Positions 1-8,817 are shown, counted from the stretch's first letter. The stretch: 18,783 nt of DNA from Thermococci archaeon (GCA_003660555.1 QMUK01000014.1:1-18783), one strand, 5' to 3'. Numbers and translations are program-made. The notes: generated by a model not told the origin, from the sequence alone.

Positions 1-1473
1 AACGCAAACCAAAGTAGTAATTAAATACGTCGGAGAGAGCGATTCAGACTTACGAGGTCTCTCTGTCTCTCTTCCTGCTAGTACTCTCCCTATCAACTTC
101 ATGTATACTATCACGCTCACTGCACTCCCGAAAACTAGAAGAAAGAGAGTGGGGTACTGCTTAGAAATAACTGCTGCCTGTATGAGTATCCATTTTCCTA
201 TGAACATTCCGAATGGTGGTAGAGCCATCGCAATAGCACCGAAGGTTATCATCCATGCTGTAATTGGTCCCTTGGTTATCAGACCGAATAGTTCCTCTAG
301 AGTCTTCGCGTGGAACTCCTTCTCTGATATTCCAGCTTCCAAGAAGAGGAAAGCCTTGGACACAGCATGAAAGACTAAGAGAGTAATGCCAGCAGTTATG
401 GCCAGAGGTGTGCCTATTCCTCCACAAAGTATCATTGCTCCTAGGCTAGCTATTGTGGAATAAGCCAGCAACCTCTTGAATTCTATCTGAGATAAGGCCA
501 TGACCAAGGCGGAAGTGAATGTGAATGCTCCTGCCAAAGCAACAACAGAGCCTAGAGTAGTTCCATCCATTACATCTGAGACCCTAAATACCAAATAGGG
601 ACCTATCTTCACCATAGTGCTTGAGTGTAATAGGGCGCTAACTGGGGTAGGTGCTACCATTGCGCCAAGGAGCCAGCTCTGAAATGGAACTTGGGCACTC
701 TTAACCATGGCTCCTATGACTATCAGAGAAATGGGCAAGAGAGCTCCTGTTTTAATCAACTCCTGGACTAGAATTGTTCCATGGATATAGGCAGAGGAAA
801 TTGCTGAGAGAAGTATTGCTATTCCTCCTATCTGGTTCATCCACAGAGCTAAAAGAGAATTTCTAATGCTCAATTCGTCTCTTCTGTATCCTATCAGATA
901 ATAGGATGTAAATGTCGTGCATTCGTAGAAGAAAAATATCCACTCCAGGTTATCTGAGAAAACTAGGGCATTCATCGCTCCTAGGAAGAGAAATATAACC
1001 GATAGGAATCTATTCTCTCTATTGAGGTCTTCTCCCTCTTCCATATATCTAGTGGAATACACAGCTATTGTCGATCCGACCGTTCCAACTATTAGAGCCA
1101 TTACTGCCGAGAGCCTATCGACTATGAAGTAGGTGCTTTCCGTGTGGAAGTAAGCTACCAAAATACTCAGTAAGACAAGTTGTACCGTGGTCAATGACAC
1201 TATCGTCCTGTGCTTGTAGACGATACCCTCCTTGAGAAAGTAGAATATGAGTGCATAGTCCAAAAGGATGATCAATGAATTTACATTCGGATGTAAACTG
1301 ACTTGAATTGGTGTTTTTAACCAAAGTAGAAACGATAATAGGGCTATCACTCCTCCTCCAATATAAGTGACGATTTTCCTAGCTTTATGGCTAGGAATTG
1401 CTAAGTTTAAAAGGGAGAACAACACAGGGATCAGAACTAGGGATATTGGGATCATTGCTCCGTCATTCATCAT
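1..1473 (-). CDS. Proton-conducting membrane subunit, NuoL/HyfB/EchA family (partial, runs off left edge)
   Basis: The reverse strand is open from an ATG at 1473 to the window edge, giving 491 codons without a stop. The product is a multi-pass membrane protein of the family shared by complex I antiporter subunits and energy-converting (group 4) hydrogenases, which moves H+ or Na+ coupled to a membrane-bound oxidoreductase. Visible signatures are VDRLSAVMAL near residue 120, the TM5-type glutamate in FFYECTTFTSYYLIGY, the lysine in MVKSAQVPFQSWLLGAM, the APTPVSALLHSSTMVKIG block, and the lysine in FHAVSKAFLFLEAG. All the charged residues expected along the proton path are present. A second in-frame ATG at 1470 is equally possible; GGAGG touches the first ATG, so 1470 has the better spacing. 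It is intact, unlike the hydrogenase remnants that diverge from it. Which complex it belongs to cannot be decided because its 3' neighbours lie outside the window. Confidence 0.85.
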   Translation of the reverse strand, partial: MMNDGAMIPISLVLIPVLFSLLNLAIPSHKARKIVTYIGGGVIALLSFLLWLKTPIQVSLHPNVNSLIILLDYALIFYFLKEGIVYKHRTIVSLTTVQLVLLSILVAYFHTESTYFIVDRLSAVMALIVGTVGSTIAVYSTRYMEEGEDLNRENRFLSVIFLFLGAMNALVFSDNLEWIFFFYECTTFTSYYLIGYRRDELSIRNSLLALWMNQIGGIAILLSAISSAYIHGTILVQELIKTGALLPISLIVIGAMVKSAQVPFQSWLLGAMVAPTPVSALLHSSTMVKIGPYLVFRVSDVMDGTTLGSVVALAGAFTFTSALVMALSQIEFKRLLAYSTIASLGAMILCGGIGTPLAITAGITLLVFHAVSKAFLFLEAGISEKEFHAKTLEELFGLITKGPITAWMITFGAIAMALPPFGMFIGKWILIQAAVISKQYPTLFLLVFGSAVSVIVYMKLIGRVLAGRETERPRKSESLSPTYLITTLVCV

Positions 1474-1504
1474 CCTCCACTCCGCCACCCCCTCTCCACA
1501 TCCC

Positions 1505-1514
1505 CTTTAAAATA
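1505..1514 (-). promoter_or_regulatory. Putative TATA box of the antiporter-like gene
   Basis: On the reverse strand the sequence TATTTTAAAGGGG lies about 35 bases upstream of the ATG at 1473. This suits an archaeal TATA box giving a leader of roughly 10 bases. It is a motif reading only. Confidence 0.4.
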
Positions 1515-1611
1515 GTTTGCGTTTTTAGAGAACTGATAGATTGTTAGGCTACCTGCATGAGTCAATGTTGTACGTAGATAAGTGACTTTGTATTCCCAGT
1601 GGAGTTCCACA

Positions 1612-1622
1612 ATTCTTTTATA
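1612..1622 (+). promoter_or_regulatory. Putative TATA box of the dead hydrogenase locus
   Basis: TTCTTTTATAG sits just upstream of the HdrC-like pseudogene, whose reading frame begins at an ATG at 1634. It may be a surviving archaeal promoter, back to back with that of the antiporter-like gene. The spacing to the ATG is a little short for a canonical leaderless start. Confidence 0.3.
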
Positions 1623-1633
1623 GAACGTTCTTA

Positions 1634-2313
1634 ATGCATTAGAGCCCCCTTAAAATCGATGAGGAGTTCCTCGATGAGTTAATTTCCCCCAGTGGGGAAG
1701 GAATAAAGAGATGTTATCAATGCGGCTCTTGTACAGCGACTTGTCCTCTGTCCGAGGATGGAATAATCCCATTGAGAAAGATGATAAAATATTCACGACT
1801 TGGTCTGAAAGAGAAGGTACTAGAGAACCTAACCCCATGGACTTGATATTACTGCGAGGAATGCTCAGATACCTGCCCCAAGGATGTAGATCTAGGAGAA
1901 GTGATGATGGTTCTGAGGAGATACCTAACAACAGAATACGACTGGACTGGAATTTCAAAGAGGATTTATCATTCGAAGAGCTTTGAGGTGATGGCCTCTT
2001 TAGTCTTAGCCCCCTCACACTCGGATTGGTATATCTACTTCATGGACCAGTGGTGACAGAAAAGTTGACCTAGAGGGTCTCAGAACTGTTGAGATAGGGG
2101 GGCATGTAATCTTAGTAGTCCTCAGTGCTCTAGTAATGAGCAACTGTACAGAATGTACAAGTTCACAGTGGGAGACTCAGCGAGGAGGGTACCCCTATCA
2201 AGAAACTCTCTGAGTTCTTTAAGACTGTCCCAGTTCACTTCTTGACCCAATTCGCAGATACACCTGATTCTCGTTCAAAATACGCTTCAGCATTACTATT
2301 TGCTATTTGCTGA
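1634..2313 (+). pseudogene. HdrC-like iron-sulfur membrane protein, broken by stops and frameshifts
   Basis: Following homology across frames gives a protein with two 4Fe-4S motifs, KRCYQCGSCTATCP and then x-YYCEECSDTCPKDVDLG. These are followed by a stretch typical of HdrC-like subunits (YDWTGISKRIYHSKSFE), a hydrophobic segment leading to LLHGPVVTEK, VDLEGLRTVEIGGHVILVVL, YRMYKFTVGDSARRVPL, and KKLSEFFKTVPVHFLTQF. The lesions are a TAG at codon 3 (1640), a TGA at 1844-1846 where the first Cys of the second cluster belongs, and net -1 shifts near 2010 (C run), 2062 (A run), 2145 and 2194. A final TGA at 2311 ends the traceable homology. Such proteins carry electrons between a hydrogenase or reductase and a membrane partner. 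The family assignment comes from motif recognition. The gene cannot make this protein as read. Confidence 0.8.
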
Positions 2314-2356
2314 GACGGACTTTAACGAATGAGATTTACTCCATCACACTAACCCT

Positions 2357-3075
2357 TTGAGAATACTTGGATATTACTCGTCTGTAGCTTTGATATACGT
2401 CAGTCTAGACTGTATAATAGTAGAACACGTAGAGCCGTGGACTTACGTTAAATTTCCTTACCCAAGGGGAGTGGGATGGAATGGATTCACAGACTGTGAG
2501 AAGAGTGGAATATTCAGTGTAGCTCCACTCGCGAGATTAAACGTAGCAGATGGGATGGCCACTCCTAAGGCTCAAGAGGCTTATGAGGAGAGTTGGAAGC
2601 CCTAGGAAAACCAGCTCATCACACATTGGCTAACCACTGGGCTAGAGTAATAGATAATGGTGTATACGGCAGAGAGGATAAAAGAGGTATTAGAAAATCC
2701 AGAATTGACGAGTGAGAAAGTGAGGGAAATACCTACTTCTGTCCCGAGAGAAGGGTTTGGAGTAGTTGAAGCACCAAGAGGGGTTTTGATACATCACTAC
2801 ATTACAGATGAAAGAGGCATAATAAAAAGAGCTAATCTACTCGTTGCCACTCAGCATAACGCAGCTAGAATCTCTCTGTCCATAGACGAAGCAGCGAAGA
2901 GCTTCATCAGGAGAGGTGAAGTGGACGAAGGGATACTAAATATGATAGAGATGGCATTCAGGGCGTATGACCCTTGCTACGCCTGTGCTACGCATTCGCT
3001 TCTAGAAGATACCATTGACAATAGAATTGATGAGCGAAGATGGAGAAAAAAATTGGTGAGCTCACCAGAGGATAG
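2357..3075 (+). pseudogene. [NiFe] hydrogenase large subunit, C-terminal half only, frameshifted
   Basis: The segment contains VEPWTYVKFPYPRGVGW, APLARLNVADGMATPKAQ, KPAHHTLANHWARVID, EAPRGVLIHHYITDE, and the C-terminal nickel-ligand motif DPCYACATH, all diagnostic of [NiFe] hydrogenase catalytic subunits (closest in style to group 3). The N-terminal half with the RxCGxCxxxH nickel motif is absent, and no small subunit is visible. Frames change near 2591 (net -1), 2659 (net +1), about 3028, and in the A run 3046-3052 (+1). After the last shift the text reads IGELTRG and stops at 3073-3075, one base before the ATG of the protease, which looks like the ancestral end. A TGA at 2330 blocks the upstream frame. 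Two surviving open stretches are 2357-2605 and 2657-3100. The 5' limit of homology is uncertain (somewhere between 2313 and 2420). Confidence 0.85.
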
Positions 3076-3076
3076 C

Positions 3077-3507
3077 ATGAAGAGGGTTCTCGTAGTCTAG
3101 CTGGGTAACGAGATAATGGGAGATGACTGCATTGGCCTATCAGCCTCAAGAAAGTTGAGAGATGAATTAGAAGAAGTTGACGTGATAGAATGGCCTTTTT
3201 TTCCAATAAGTTTGATAAACATTGTGGCAGAATACGATGAGGTGTTCATAATAGATAGCTTCGAGAGCGATAAAGCTGGTGAAGTCAGAATCCTAAATCC
3301 AAGTGAAAACTACTCGATCTCAACTCATTACTCGGGAGTGCCTACCCTAATCAGAGTGGTCTCATCCCTAGGGGTGAAGTTCCACGTCATCGGAATCGGT
3401 GTGAGGAACGTGTCCATGGGAGAAGAATGTCAAAAGAGCTGAGAGAGAAGCTAAATGAGATAGTCTCCAGGGTATTGGAAGTAATAAGTAAGAAAAATAG
3501 GCAATAG
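3077..3507 (+). pseudogene. Hydrogenase maturation protease (HyaD/HycI/FrhD family), broken
   Basis: The ancestral start appears to be the ATG at 3077 (MKRVLVV), followed by an in-frame TAG at 3098-3100, then LGNEIMGDDCIGL, the N-terminal signature of the endopeptidase that trims the hydrogenase large-subunit C-terminus after nickel insertion. Further family-like text is VFIIDSFESDKAGEV and FHVIGIGVRNVSMGEE. A net -1 shift near 3427 truncates the frame at 3442. Reading on in the other frame gives MSKELREKLNEIVSRVLEV and a stop at 3505-3507, a normal-looking end. An internal ATG at 3116 leaves a 108-residue open stretch, but it would lack the N-terminal strand and the usual C-terminal helix. 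It sits directly behind its substrate gene, as in intact hydrogenase operons, and its end meets the convergent ligase gene 2 bases away. Confidence 0.8.
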
Positions 3508-3509
3508 TC

Positions 3510-4790
3510 TTATCCTTCCACTATCCTCTTAGCTTTGCCTTCACTCCTAGGTATTTCCCCTGGACTAGCTATTTCCACCTCCACCCTAAGGCCAACTATC
3601 TTTTGTATCTCCTCTTCTATCTCTCTCTTGAGGTCGTCTAGGTTACCCTTGCTGAACCTCTCTGCAGTCGGCTCAACTCTAACCTTTATTTCTGTGAAAG
3701 GTCCCCTCTTATACTTAACTATCTGATAATTCTCACTAGCCCCTCTTACAGAGACTATTGCTTCCTCTATTTGACTGGGGAACACTATGACTCCTTTGAC
3801 CTTCATCATGTCGTCTGCTCTCCCTATTATTCTAGAATGCTTGGGAAAGGTTCTTCCGCATTCGCATTCCTCCATTGAATAGACTAGATCCCTAGTTCTG
3901 AATCTTATTACAGGAAAAGCCTCTTTCGTTAAGCTAGTGAAAACTAGCTCTCCCTTTTCTCCTTCTCCCACTTGTTCTCCAGTTTCAGGATCTATTATTT
4001 CCATCAGGAAGTGGTCCGAATTAACGTGCAAACCGTCTTTTGCCTCGCACTCAAAGGAGACTCCTGGACCTATCACTTCGGTGAGTCCATAGTGATCCCT
4101 AGCGTCTATGTTCCACTTCTCCTCTATCTTCTTTCTAATTTCTTCGCTCCAAGCCTCTGCGCCGAAGAGTCCGACCCTCAAGCTGAAGTCCTCTCCTGGA
4201 TTATAGCCTTCTTTTTCTGCGACCTCTGCCATATATAAGGCATAACTCGGGGTGCAAGCTAGGGCAGTGGTCTCGAAGTCCTTCATTATCTGTATCTGCC
4301 TCTTAGTGTTCCCTGAGCTGGTGGGAATCACCATAGCTCCTATTGCTCTGGCCCCTCTTTCGAATCCGTGAGCCCCCGTGAATAGGCCGTATCCATACGC
4401 GTTTTGTATTCTATCTCCTTTCCTTATACCATCGGCCCATAGGCATCTAGCCATTACCTCGGTCCAAATTTCTAAGTCTCTCTGTGTATATGTTCCAACT
4501 ACAGGTTTTCCTGTGGTACCAGAAGAGGCGTGTATCTCTACTATTTCGTCCATTGGTACCGAAACTAATCCAAAGGGATAATAGTCTCTCAACTCCGCTT
4601 TACTCAGGAAGGGTAATTTCCTAATGTCGTCTAAGCTCTTTACATCTCCTGGTTTTACTCCAGCTTCTTCCATTTTTCTGTGATATATCTCGTTGTTAGA
4701 ATAGGCGTGAGAAATAGTCCATTTCAGTCTCCTCAATTGTAATTTCTCCAATTCTTTTCTGTCCATGCTCTCTTCTTTGCTCCAAAACAT
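3510..4790 (-). CDS. paaK: Phenylacetate-CoA ligase-like AMP-forming enzyme
   Basis: The 426-residue product has the length and motifs of the PaaK branch of adenylate-forming ligases, which join an aryl (often phenylacetic) acid to CoA using ATP. The P-loop SSGTTGKPVVGTYT is at about residues 89-102. The PaaK-type block YGLFTGAHGFERGARAIG is at about 133-150, followed by IPTSSGNTKRQIQIM. The adenine-site motif DHYGLTEVIGPG and the C-terminal hinge region RTRDLVYSMEE...GRADDMMKVKG follow. I chose the ATG at 4790 because AGGTG lies six bases upstream; a GTG at 4799 in frame is the longer alternative. It lies a few tens of bases downstream of acetyl-CoA synthetase on the same strand, so the two are probably co-transcribed. 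The exact acid is not predictable; organisms with 2-oxoacid:ferredoxin oxidoreductases also use such enzymes for aryl acids. Confidence 0.85.
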   Translation of the reverse strand: MFWSKEESMDRKELEKLQLRRLKWTISHAYSNNEIYHRKMEEAGVKPGDVKSLDDIRKLPFLSKAELRDYYPFGLVSVPMDEIVEIHASSGTTGKPVVGTYTQRDLEIWTEVMARCLWADGIRKGDRIQNAYGYGLFTGAHGFERGARAIGAMVIPTSSGNTKRQIQIMKDFETTALACTPSYALYMAEVAEKEGYNPGEDFSLRVGLFGAEAWSEEIRKKIEEKWNIDARDHYGLTEVIGPGVSFECEAKDGLHVNSDHFLMEIIDPETGEQVGEGEKGELVFTSLTKEAFPVIRFRTRDLVYSMEECECGRTFPKHSRIIGRADDMMKVKGVIVFPSQIEEAIVSVRGASENYQIVKYKRGPFTEIKVRVEPTAERFSKGNLDDLKREIEEEIQKIVGLRVEVEIASPGEIPRSEGKAKRIVEG

Positions 4791-4826
4791 GTTTAACACC
4801 TGAAAACAATAAAATGTGGAAGGGAA

Positions 4827-6734
4827 CTAGTCCTCCAAGGTTGAAGTGTCTCCGACGGGTAACCCTAGCTCTTGGGCTTTGAGGAGCCTCCTCATTATCT
4901 TACCGCTTCTCGTCTTAGGAAGACTTTCTCTGAACTCTATCTCAGAAGGCATAGCTATAGGTCCCATTACTTCCCTGACATGCATCTTTAGTTCCTTAAC
5001 GAGATCATCTGATGGTTCATATCCCTCTTTCAGTACAACGAAGGCCTTGATAGCCTCTCCCTTTACCGGGTCTGGCTTGCCTATTACTGCAGCCTCTGCA
5101 ACTGCTTCATGGGAGACTAAGGCGCTCTCTATCTCTGCAGTTCCTAGCCTATATCCAGAGACCTTGAGTACATCGTCTGCTCTTCCCAGTATCCAGAAGT
5201 ATCCATCTTCGTCCATTTTGGCCATGTCTCCAGTGTGGTAGGCATTTGGAATTGTTTCCCAGTAGCTATTGTATCTATCTGGGTCCTTGTATATAGTTCT
5301 CATCATCGCAGGCCATGGTGTCCTTATCACTAGGTATCCTCCCTTATTCGGCTCTGTTATCTTGTTTCCATCCTTATCCACTATCTCAGCTACTATTCCT
5401 GGGAATGGCTTAGTAGCAGATCCTGGTTTTAGTGGGACGCATGGAAGAGGAGATATCATTATCATCCCAGTCTCAGTCTGCCACCAGGTATCCATTATGG
5501 GGCACCTATCCCCCGTTACTTTCCTGAACCACAGCCAAGCCTCTGGGTTTATCGGTTCGCCTACGCTACCTAGAATTCTCAGTGAAGAGAGGTCATATTT
5601 TCTTGGCCACTCTTCCCCATACCTCATTAATGCCCTTATAGCCGTGGGCGTTGTATAGAATATCGATACCTTGTACTTCTCTATTAGTGACCACCATATC
5701 CCAGGATGCGGGTAATCTGGGGCCCCTTCCCACATCAATGAAGTTGCTCCGTTTATAAGCGGACCATAGACTATGTAACTGTGTCCCGTTATCCATCCTG
5801 CATCAGCAGTGCACCAATAAACGTCATCGTCCTTGATATCGAATATCCATTTCATAGTCCTGTACACACCGACCATGTATCCTCCGTGGACGTGTAGAAC
5901 TCCCTTCGGCTTCCCTGTAGTTCCAGAAGTATACAATATGAAGAGTGGATCTTCGGAATCCATTTCCTCTGTTTTACACTCTACTGGTTTGTCCTTTACT
6001 AGTTCGTTCCAATCGATGTCTCCCTCTTTTTCCCTTATGTCCTTCCCGGTCCTTCTTACCACTACAACGTGCTCCAATGTTGGGCACTCATCTCTTATTT
6101 CATCAACTGTGTCCTTTAGAGGAACTATCTTGTTTCGATAATAGCCTCCATCAGCAGTTACTACCACCTTAGCCTCTGCATCTATTATCCTGTCCTTGAG
6201 AGCTCCAGCACTGAATCCGGAGTAAACTACACTGTGTATTGCACCTATCTTAGCTGTGGCTAACATGGCTATCATTTGCTCTGGTATCCTAGGTAAGTAA
6301 ATCGTTACTCTGTCTCCTTTTTTAATTCCAAGCTCTTTGAGAGCATTGGCGAACCTATTCACCTCTCTGTATAGGTCAGCGTAACTGAGGGTCCTAGAAG
6401 AGCCATCTTGTCCCTCCCAATAGAGAGCGACCTTGTTCCTCCTCCACGTGTTCATGTGTCTATCCAAGGCGTTATGGACTATGTTCACTTTCGCGCCTAG
6501 GAACCACTTCGCTTTAGGATAGTCCCACTCTAGCACCTTGTTCCATTTCTTAAACCACTCCAATTCATTTGCTGCTTCCTCCCAGAATTTCTCTGGGTCC
6601 TTGATTGCTGCCTGATAGACTTCATCATAATTTTTTACGTATGCCTTCTCAACTATTTCTTTTGGTGGCTCGTAAATCTCTTTTATTTCTAGCAATCCCT
6701 CAACCGTCTCCTTCTCATCAGAAGCCATGTGCAT
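4827..6734 (-). CDS. acs: Acetyl-CoA synthetase, AMP-forming
   Basis: This 635-residue enzyme converts acetate, ATP and CoA to acetyl-CoA, AMP and pyrophosphate in the cytoplasm. The N-terminal ACS domain covers roughly residues 30-95. The P-loop [18 protein letters not shown] is at 268-285, [16 protein letters not shown] at 305-320, and the substrate-pocket motif DTWWQTETG at 415-423; the tryptophan there fits a small acyl substrate. The hinge motif [20 protein letters not shown] follows at 517-535. The conserved C-terminal lysine, the usual acetylation site, is K612 in [10 protein letters not shown]. Length and motifs are complete. In-frame ATGs occur at 6734 and 6728; the first suits a nearly leaderless transcript from the TATA-like element near 6766. 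The aryl-CoA ligase follows in the same direction, and the acetyl-CoA made could feed the thiolase/HMG-CoA synthase operon nearby. Confidence 0.95.
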   Translation of the reverse strand: MHMASDEKETVEGLLEIKEIYEPPKEIVEKAYVKNYDEVYQAAIKDPEKFWEEAANELEWFKKWNKVLEWDYPKAKWFLGAKVNIVHNALDRHMNTWRRNKVALYWEGQDGSSRTLSYADLYREVNRFANALKELGIKKGDRVTIYLPRIPEQMIAMLATAKIGAIHSVVYSGFSAGALKDRIIDAEAKVVVTADGGYYRNKIVPLKDTVDEIRDECPTLEHVVVVRRTGKDIREKEGDIDWNELVKDKPVECKTEEMDSEDPLFILYTSGTTGKPKGVLHVHGGYMVGVYRTMKWIFDIKDDDVYWCTADAGWITGHSYIVYGPLINGATSLMWEGAPDYPHPGIWWSLIEKYKVSIFYTTPTAIRALMRYGEEWPRKYDLSSLRILGSVGEPINPEAWLWFRKVTGDRCPIMDTWWQTETGMIMISPLPCVPLKPGSATKPFPGIVAEIVDKDGNKITEPNKGGYLVIRTPWPAMMRTIYKDPDRYNSYWETIPNAYHTGDMAKMDEDGYFWILGRADDVLKVSGYRLGTAEIESALVSHEAVAEAAVIGKPDPVKGEAIKAFVVLKEGYEPSDDLVKELKMHVREVMGPIAMPSEIEFRESLPKTRSGKIMRRLLKAQELGLPVGDTSTLED

Positions 6735-6760
6735 CCCCCCAGGCCTAAATTCCCGGACCT

Positions 6761-6770
6761 CTTAAAAACG
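6761..6770 (-). promoter_or_regulatory. Putative TATA box of acs
   Basis: On the reverse strand CGTTTTTAAG is centred about 32 bases upstream of the first acs ATG. That places transcription start within a few bases of the start codon. The rest of the 6735-6856 spacer shows nothing else I recognise. Confidence 0.4.
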
Positions 6771-6856
6771 TTGACTGCTCCTCAGATTGGCTGACGTTTG
6801 AAGGAATCGTCCCTTTGTGTGGATTTAAAATTCATCTGCTATTTAGCAGGTATTAG

Positions 6857-7423
6857 TCAATCTTGCAGTGGGAATTTGTGGAGGTCCTCGTATATTGGTC
6901 CCTTCGATGTCAGAGTGCTTTTCTTGAGAGACAAGCAATTGACCTCCTCTACCCCTACCTCTAAATCCCTTAGGGCTTCTATCAGAGACCTTATCTTCGA
7001 GATGTTCCTAGGCGTTTTCACTCTGCAAACCGTGATGTGAGGATGAAATCTCTTTCTTTCTCTTTTAAATCCAATTTTATGTAGCTCTGAATCTATTTCT
7101 GAGGCTAAGTTGTGTAACTCTTCTCTCCCATCTTCTACCCCAATCCAGACCACTCTCGCAGACCTACTGTTAGGGAATGCTCCCAATCCGTGTAGTCTCA
7201 TTGAAAACTTCTTTTTCTCAGATGATATTCTCTCTAGAACTTCTTTAACATCAGAAACTCTTCTCTCATGAATTTCTCCTAGGAACTTTAATGTCAGGTG
7301 TAGATTTTCCTTTTCCACTAGTTTCACGTCAACATCTATTTTCGATATCTCGTCTAAGACTTTTGATTCTATTATATCCTTTGTTTCCTGCCCTAAGTCT
7401 ATTGCTATGAACGTTCTGACCAT
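6857..7423 (-). CDS. thpR: RNA 2',3'-cyclic phosphodiesterase (2H family, '2'-5' RNA ligase')
   Basis: The 188-residue product carries the two H-x-T tetrapeptides of the 2H phosphoesterase family, HLTLKFLG (His42, Thr44) and HPHITVCRV (His129, Thr131). Such enzymes hydrolyse 2',3'-cyclic phosphate RNA ends to 2'-phosphates and can join tRNA halves in vitro. I start it at the ATG at 7423 (MVRTFIAIDL) because this is the family's usual N-terminus and GGAGG lies eight bases upstream; the frame remains open further upstream, but only inside the preceding gene. The start overlaps the end of the CCA-adding enzyme by 19 bases, implying translational coupling, and the pairing of these two genes recurs in archaea. 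Both act on RNA 3' ends. Confidence 0.93.
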   Translation of the reverse strand: MVRTFIAIDLGQETKDIIESKVLDEISKIDVDVKLVEKENLHLTLKFLGEIHERRVSDVKEVLERISSEKKKFSMRLHGLGAFPNSRSARVVWIGVEDGREELHNLASEIDSELHKIGFKRERKRFHPHITVCRVKTPRNISKIRSLIEALRDLEVGVEEVNCLSLKKSTLTSKGPIYEDLHKFPLQD

Positions 7424-8817
7424 TTCCAAGCCTCCAACCAGGGTGGTTTGCCCCTCAGGAAGTCCGACAACCACTCCAAAAGGCTAACGTCCTGCACGTT
7501 TATCAGCTCAGATGAAACCAATATATCAAAGTTTTCAATTAGGTCTTTCTTTAAATGCTTCCCTCCGGAGAATCTTCCTTCACTTATTACTTCATTTAGG
7601 AGGAACTTAGCTGACTTTGGTCTACGGATTATATTTAGACCCATGAGCCTGTCTCCCTCTACCCAAGGACCGCATTCTAAATTCTTCGTGATGTATCCTA
7701 CTATATTATCAATTGGAACTCTGGAAGGAGGACCTTCATCTCCTACTACACTCTTCTGGTAGAAATCGTCTAGTTCGAAGAGTATCAAAGCCAAACCTCT
7801 CTCATTAGACCACACTCCACTCCTGATCACATTGAATCCCTCTTCCCTAAGTACATTTGACAGTGACTCCAAAGTCTTTCTCAATTGCGGCCAGAGTAGG
7901 TCCGGTATGTATAAGCTAGTCTCGAAGAGGATTCCAACCAAGTTTCTCTTAGACAAATTATCGAGTAGTTCTTTAGTGGAGAACTTCCTTCTCGGGGGAA
8001 AGAAGAATAACTTGGATGGCCTATCCAGGAAAAGTTTAGTCGCAAATATCGCCTCATGGAATTTTTCTCTAGAGACTGCCGCAGCTACATTTCTCCTTTC
8101 ATCTGTTGGATCTGGAAATATCAGCGGGGAGCTAAAGGAAGTAGTTACTCTTTGTTCCGGAAAAGAGACTACTTGTCCCTCTCTCCACTTAGAGATTGCC
8201 TCAACTGTTGAGAGGAAATCTCCATACCTCAGCACTAGGAGTTCACAGAGATATCCACTGAAACCTCCTATTTTGGCTTCCGCCCCATATAGTCCACAAC
8301 CCTTCATGAATGCCTTGAAAAGTACTATCTCTTCCTCTAAACCCTTGATTCTCTCCTTCAAAAACTCGTGATGAAGCACAGACCTATCTACTGGTGTCTT
8401 TATCTCGTTTGAATGTTCCACTTTGTAAGCAGGTACGACGTCTACTTCTATCCCTTCCTTACTTCCATGTGCATAAGGATGAGAAGCATATCTTCTTTCC
8501 GTTGAGTAGCCCATACTGGATAGTATCTGCTCGCCTACTCTAAATCCTCTCGATCTAAGCTCATCTATCGGAACCTCTAGTGGAAATAACAGGAAAAGGT
8601 CTATGTCTACCTCTCCTCTGAGGTATGTGTTCCTAGCAACTGAACCTAGCACCTTGGGCTCAACTTCTGATAGACTTTCCTCCCCTAGGATTTCCTTGGC
8701 CCTCTGTATTAGCCTGTTGCACTCTAATTCTACTTTTTCTCTCTCTTCTTTGCTTGGATAGACTTCCTTCAGTATTTCCTTCTTGAGTCTCTCTATTTTC
8801 CCATACCAAGACCCCAT
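7405..8817 (-). CDS. cca: tRNA CCA-adding enzyme, archaeal class I
   Basis: This 470-residue nucleotidyltransferase adds or repairs the 3' CCA of tRNAs without a template. The class I active site is clear: LGSVARNTYLRGEVDIDLF at residues 57-75, with GS and the two metal-binding aspartates D71 and D73, and the third carboxylate D126 in GIEVDVVPAY. The following GGFSGYLCELLVLRYGDF (about 184-201) is the usual helical-domain signature. Length is slightly above the common range for archaeal enzymes. The ATG at 8817 follows a short A/T-rich leader. The gene is divergent from the HMG-CoA synthase and overlaps thpR downstream, so the two RNA-end enzymes form one transcription unit. Confidence 0.95.
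   Translation of the reverse strand: MGSWYGKIERLKKEILKEVYPSKEEREKVELECNRLIQRAKEILGEESLSEVEPKVLGSVARNTYLRGEVDIDLFLLFPLEVPIDELRSRGFRVGEQILSSMGYSTERRYASHPYAHGSKEGIEVDVVPAYKVEHSNEIKTPVDRSVLHHEFLKERIKGLEEEIVLFKAFMKGCGLYGAEAKIGGFSGYLCELLVLRYGDFLSTVEAISKWREGQVVSFPEQRVTTSFSSPLIFPDPTDERRNVAAAVSREKFHEAIFATKLFLDRPSKLFFFPPRRKFSTKELLDNLSKRNLVGILFETSLYIPDLLWPQLRKTLESLSNVLREEGFNVIRSGVWSNERGLALILFELDDFYQKSVVGDEGPPSRVPIDNIVGYITKNLECGPWVEGDRLMGLNIIRRPKSAKFLLNEVISEGRFSGGKHLKKDLIENFDILVSSELINVQDVSLLEWLSDFLRGKPPWLEAWKWSERS

Noticed and set aside
1640-3100. Genetic-code recoding (Sec at TGA, Pyl at TAG) as an explanation for in-frame stops
   Set aside because: The same genes also carry many frameshifts and a large deletion, which recoding cannot explain. 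Normal genes in the window end with TGA and TAG without read-through.
5269-5658. Long plus-strand open frames opposite acs and other reverse genes
   Set aside because: They are antisense to strongly conserved enzymes, and their serine/leucine-rich text reflects codon bias of the real strand.
7424-7474. Longer thpR start (MVVGLPEGQ...)
   Set aside because: It lies within cca in another frame, while MVRTFIAIDL at 7423 is the standard family start with a good ribosome site.
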